Below, piece after piece: positions 5,976-8,635 of a stretch of 8,635 nt of DNA (its first letter is position 1; each line of letters opens with the position of its first letter). Under the pieces are notes generated by a model, which saw only the letters and a program-made list of their open reading frames with translations, searched no databases and was not told the DNA's origin. A program made the position numbers and the translations under genes. The stretch is from positions 1 through 8,635 of the forward strand of contig CACXED010000107.1 in assembly GCA_902766575.1 (NCBI GenBank). The letters are read 5' to 3'. Source of the stretch: an uncultured Ruminococcus sp. (GTDB lineage: Bacteria; Bacillota; Clostridia; Oscillospirales; CAG-272).

Positions 5976-7646
5976 ATGAAAGCTCAGATCATCGTAAAGG
6001 ACATCCGGCTGCCCGTGACCGCTCCGGTCGGAGAGGCGTTTGAGACCGCGAAAAAGCGGCTCAGGCTGAGCGGCGGCGAGTTTGTTTCAGCCGCGCTGCA
6101 CAAGCGCTCTATCGACGCCAGAAGACGCGCCGGGCATGGGCTCGAGTTCGTTTACTCGGTGACGGTGGAGTGTGAGCTTGGCACAAAAAAGCTCGAGCGG
6201 GTCGCTTCAGATAAGAGCTTTGAGCTGATAAGGCGCGAGGAGCTGAAGCCGGTCAGAGGAAAGGGAAGGCTCGGAGGACGGCCGCTGGTGGTCGGCTTCG
6301 GTCCCTGCGGAATGTTCGCGGCGCTGCTGCTTGCCGAGAACGGCTACGCGCCGATAGTCGTTGAGCGCGGCGGCGATACCGGGAGCCGGACAAGAGCGGT
6401 AGAAATCTTCAACGCGACCGGAAAGCTCGACACGTCGACAAATATCCAGTTCGGAGCGGGCGGAGCCGGGACCTTTTCGGACGGAAAGCTCGTCACAAGG
6501 ATTAACGACCCGCGCTGCTCGTATGTGCTCGAACGCTTCAGGGAGTTCGGAGCGCCGGAGGAAATCTGCTGTCTTGCAAAGCCTCACGTCGGCACGGACA
6601 GGCTGCTCGGCGTCGTTGAGAATATCAGGAAACGAATTGAGTCGCTCGGCGGCGAGATATTCTTCAATACGAAACTGACCGATATTTGCATCTCGGGCGG
6701 GAGAATCACGTCGGTGAGCCTTGAGAAAGGCGGCGTGTGCAGTCAGCTCGCTCCGGGAGCGGTGATACTTGCGGTCGGACACAGCGCCCGGGACACCTAT
6801 GATATGCTCGATTCCCGCGGAGTGCTGCTCGTCCCGAAGCCATTCTCGGTCGGAGTCCGCGTCGAGCACCTCCAGAGCGATATAAACGCGGCGCTCTACG
6901 GCGAGTACGCGGAGCTTACCGGAGCTGACGGCAGGCCGCTGCTCCCTCCGGGCGAATATTCGCTCTCGTGGCGCGAGGCTCAGCCCGGGCTGAAAAGCGA
7001 CTCGGCGCGGGGAGTTTACAGCTTCTGTATGTGTCCGGGCGGCGAGGTGGTCGCAGCGGCGAGCGAGGAGAACGGCGTCGTCACAAACGGAATGAGCCGC
7101 TACGCCCGCGACGGACGGAACGCAAATTCGGCGATAGCCGTCTCGGTCTTCCCTGAGGACGTCGGCGGCGGCTGGCGCGACGGAGTGAGATTTCAGCGTG
7201 AGCTCGAGCAAAGAGCCTTTGCCGCCGGAGGAGGAGCCTACCGCGCTCCGGTCGAGACGCTCGGAGACTTCCTTGATGGAAAGACCTCGCGCTTCACCGA
7301 GCCGAAGCGGGTCACGCCGACCTATCGGGAGGGATACGACGGGTACAGGCTCTGCGATCTGTCGTCGGTTCTGCCGGGCTTCGTTTCGGAGATGCTGAAA
7401 AAGGGCTTTCCGGTGTTCGGCAGAAAGATCCGCGGCTTCGATGCTCCCGACGCGGTGCTGACCGGAGTCGAGACACGAACCTCGGCGCCGCTCCGTATCC
7501 CGCGCGGAGAGGACGGCAGAGCCTCCGCAGCTTTTAATCTCTATCCCTGCGGCGAGGGCGCCGGATATGCCGGAGGTATAACCAGCGCGGCTGTCGACGG
7601 CATCAACACGGCGCTCAGGCTGATGAGCGAATACGGCGGGATATGA
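5976..7646 (+). CDS. FAD-dependent dehydrogenase of the uncharacterised COG2509 type
   Basis: This 556-residue flavoprotein has a small N-terminal domain (1-98, starting MKAQIIVKDIRLPV) followed by a two-dinucleotide-binding flavoprotein fold. The FAD ADP-binding motif is LVVGFGPCGMFAALLLAENG (104-123, glycines 107, 109, 112), ending in an acidic residue at E130. STNIQFGAGGAGTFSDGKL (154-172) is the signature of this family. A second glycine-rich stretch, VILAVGHSARDTYDML (263-278), follows, and the C-terminus has the flavin-closing YPCGEGAGYAGGITSAAVDG (about 522-541). The length is normal for the family, and no membrane segment or Fe-S motif is visible. The substrate and electron partner are unknown to me. 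The ATG at 5976 has AAGGAGA about 12 bases upstream; an in-frame TAA at 5964 excludes earlier starts. No promoter is evident after the cdaR terminator, so it is read through or driven from within cdaR. Confidence 0.9.
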   Translation: MKAQIIVKDIRLPVTAPVGEAFETAKKRLRLSGGEFVSAALHKRSIDARRRAGHGLEFVYSVTVECELGTKKLERVASDKSFELIRREELKPVRGKGRLGGRPLVVGFGPCGMFAALLLAENGYAPIVVERGGDTGSRTRAVEIFNATGKLDTSTNIQFGAGGAGTFSDGKLVTRINDPRCSYVLERFREFGAPEEICCLAKPHVGTDRLLGVVENIRKRIESLGGEIFFNTKLTDICISGGRITSVSLEKGGVCSQLAPGAVILAVGHSARDTYDMLDSRGVLLVPKPFSVGVRVEHLQSDINAALYGEYAELTGADGRPLLPPGEYSLSWREAQPGLKSDSARGVYSFCMCPGGEVVAAASEENGVVTNGMSRYARDGRNANSAIAVSVFPEDVGGGWRDGVRFQRELEQRAFAAGGGAYRAPVETLGDFLDGKTSRFTEPKRVTPTYREGYDGYRLCDLSSVLPGFVSEMLKKGFPVFGRKIRGFDAPDAVLTGVETRTSAPLRIPRGEDGRASAAFNLYPCGEGAGYAGGITSAAVDGINTALRLMSEYGGI

Positions 7647-7673
7647 TCTATAAAAAAGAGACAGGCTGATAAA

Positions 7674-7710
7674 ATGCACCCCAAAGGTCGGACAAACCCT
7701 TGGGGTGCAT
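7674..7710 (-). terminator. Terminator between convergent genes, stronger on the minus strand
   Basis: ATGCACCCCAA (7674-7684) pairs perfectly with TTGGGGTGCAT (7700-7710) around a 15-base loop; two further G-C pairs can form inside the loop beyond one mismatch. On the minus strand the stem runs into TTTTATC, making it the terminator of the transporter gene, whose stop lies seven bases upstream in that direction. On the plus strand the following bases (ATTCTGTC) are less T-rich, but the hairpin probably also blocks transcripts of the FAD gene. Confidence 0.75.
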
Positions 7711-7716
7711 ATTCTG

Positions 7717-8635
7717 TCATACCAGAAACAGAAATGTAGCGCCGAATGTCAGTATTATTCCCGCAAGCGACCATCTGTCCGGCTTCTCTCCGAAGAACAA
7801 CCGTCCGACAATCGCGCTGAGCACCACCGAGCCGCCGGTCAGTATCGGGTACTGCACCGACGCGGGCAGAGCCGACGAAGCTACAATCAGCTGAAGCAGA
7901 TAGGAACCGCCGTTGAACGCGCCACAGCAGGCGGTCAGCAGAATCAGCTGCCAGGGGCGAAAATCCTTCGCGAGCGCGGGCTTTGAGCCGTCCCCAACGC
8001 AGAGGAGCAGCAGTATGATTCCGCTCGCAAGCCCGTTCAGCGTGTTCGACAGGAATACGAAGCTGATGGGATCGACCGCGGCGGTCGGTTCGATCTGATG
8101 AAGCTTCGATATGATCGAAACGAAGCCGTTCATCACGAATACAAGCACGCAGAGAGGGATAAACAGACGGCTGGGCTTATCCTTTGAGCCTGGCTTACCG
8201 AAGCAGGGAAGCGCCAGCGAGCAGGTCAGCAGTATCACGCCCATAAGTCGGCAGATCAGCGCCGGAAGTCTGATGCCGGAGGAATCGCCGAGGAATATCA
8301 TTCCGTAGAGAAAGGGCATCAGCATCCCGCCGAGCATCAGGAACATCGTATAGACCGAAAAGCTGCCGAGCTCGAAAATTTTGAATCCGATCAGATTATA
8401 CCCGAGGCAGAGCGCGGCGACTCCCGCGGCGCAGATCAGCGAAAAGGGCGTTACGGATATACGAAACCCGCCGATGCAGATGAATATCGCGCCGTTGAAC
8501 AGTCCGGACAGCGTTGTAAAGAGCAGGGAGGTTTTGATTGCCGAGCCGTTTTTCGACTGATACAGCTTGCTTGCCGCGAACTGCGCCGACATCAGCAGGG
8601 TTGAGAGAAAAGAAACAGGTAATATTTGGTCATTA
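7717..8635 (-). CDS. DMT-superfamily (EamA-type) membrane transporter, 5' end outside the window
   Basis: This is an integral membrane protein of the drug/metabolite transporter superfamily with two EamA-like halves. Counting from the first in-window ATG (8592) there are 291 residues and about nine membrane segments. The frame stays open upstream for 14 more codons to the window edge (ILPVSFLSTLL), and these complete a tenth, N-terminal membrane segment. The ATG at 8592 therefore falls inside the first helix and has no ribosome binding site, and the true start lies beyond 8635. The second half ends with the EamA-like LPASVQYPILTGGSVVLSAI, then FFGEKPDRWSLAGIILTFGA (243-286). The first half has the equivalent FLMLGGMLMPFLYGMIFLGD. 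The substrate cannot be predicted. It converges on the FAD gene, and a hairpin terminator lies just past its stop. Confidence 0.88.
   Translation of the reverse strand, partial: NDQILPVSFLSTLLMSAQFAASKLYQSKNGSAIKTSLLFTTLSGLFNGAIFICIGGFRISVTPFSLICAAGVAALCLGYNLIGFKIFELGSFSVYTMFLMLGGMLMPFLYGMIFLGDSSGIRLPALICRLMGVILLTCSLALPCFGKPGSKDKPSRLFIPLCVLVFVMNGFVSIISKLHQIEPTAAVDPISFVFLSNTLNGLASGIILLLLCVGDGSKPALAKDFRPWQLILLTACCGAFNGGSYLLQLIVASSALPASVQYPILTGGSVVLSAIVGRLFFGEKPDRWSLAGIILTFGATFLFLV

Noticed and set aside
6207..7679. A 490-codon open frame on the minus strand, antisense to the FAD dehydrogenase.
   Set aside because: It mirrors the G/C-biased third positions of the real gene, its protein is arginine- and serine-rich with no recognisable motif, it has no ribosome binding site, and its ATG lies in the terminator stem.

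Overview
The window looks like chromosomal core DNA from an anaerobic, GC-rich Firmicute, probably a clostridial gut-type organism. The evidence is a four-subunit, ferredoxin-linked 2-oxoacid oxidoreductase with an adjacent P-loop ATPase, a cdaA-cdaR pair, strong AGGAGG-type ribosome binding sites, and coding regions rich in G/C at third codon positions. No lineage marker such as rRNA is present, so this placement is an inference. I see no insertion sequence, CRISPR array, tRNA, rRNA or phage gene.

Left block (1-3420, minus strand), read in transcription order: a small MinD/CooC-like P-loop ATPase, a two-cluster ferredoxin (delta), the alpha subunit (VorB/KorA type), the TPP-binding beta subunit and the gamma subunit. 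The last genes are packed very tightly: alpha and beta overlap as TGATG, and beta and gamma are one base apart. A further reading frame begins inside the gamma stop codon (ATGA) and leaves the window after 15 codons. The complex should oxidatively decarboxylate a 2-oxoacid (branched-chain or 2-oxoglutarate) to an acyl-CoA and reduce ferredoxin.

An AT-rich intergenic stretch of about 280 bp (3421-3701) separates this block from a plus-strand block. It carries a near-consensus sigma-A type promoter for cdaA and an extended -10 facing the ATPase gene.

Right block (3702-5913, plus strand): cdaA, the membrane diadenylate cyclase, then cdaR, its membrane-anchored regulator with four YbbR repeats. 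The usual third partner, glmM, does not follow. A strong GC-rich hairpin terminator closes the pair, and a 556-residue FAD-dependent dehydrogenase of the uncharacterised COG2509 type follows (5976-7646). It converges on a minus-strand DMT/EamA-type transporter (7717-8635, start outside the window), with a second hairpin terminator between them.

Most of the window is recognisable housekeeping content. The less-understood parts are the ATPase next to the oxidoreductase, the FAD enzyme, the coupled partial frame at the left edge, and the cdaAR arrangement without glmM.
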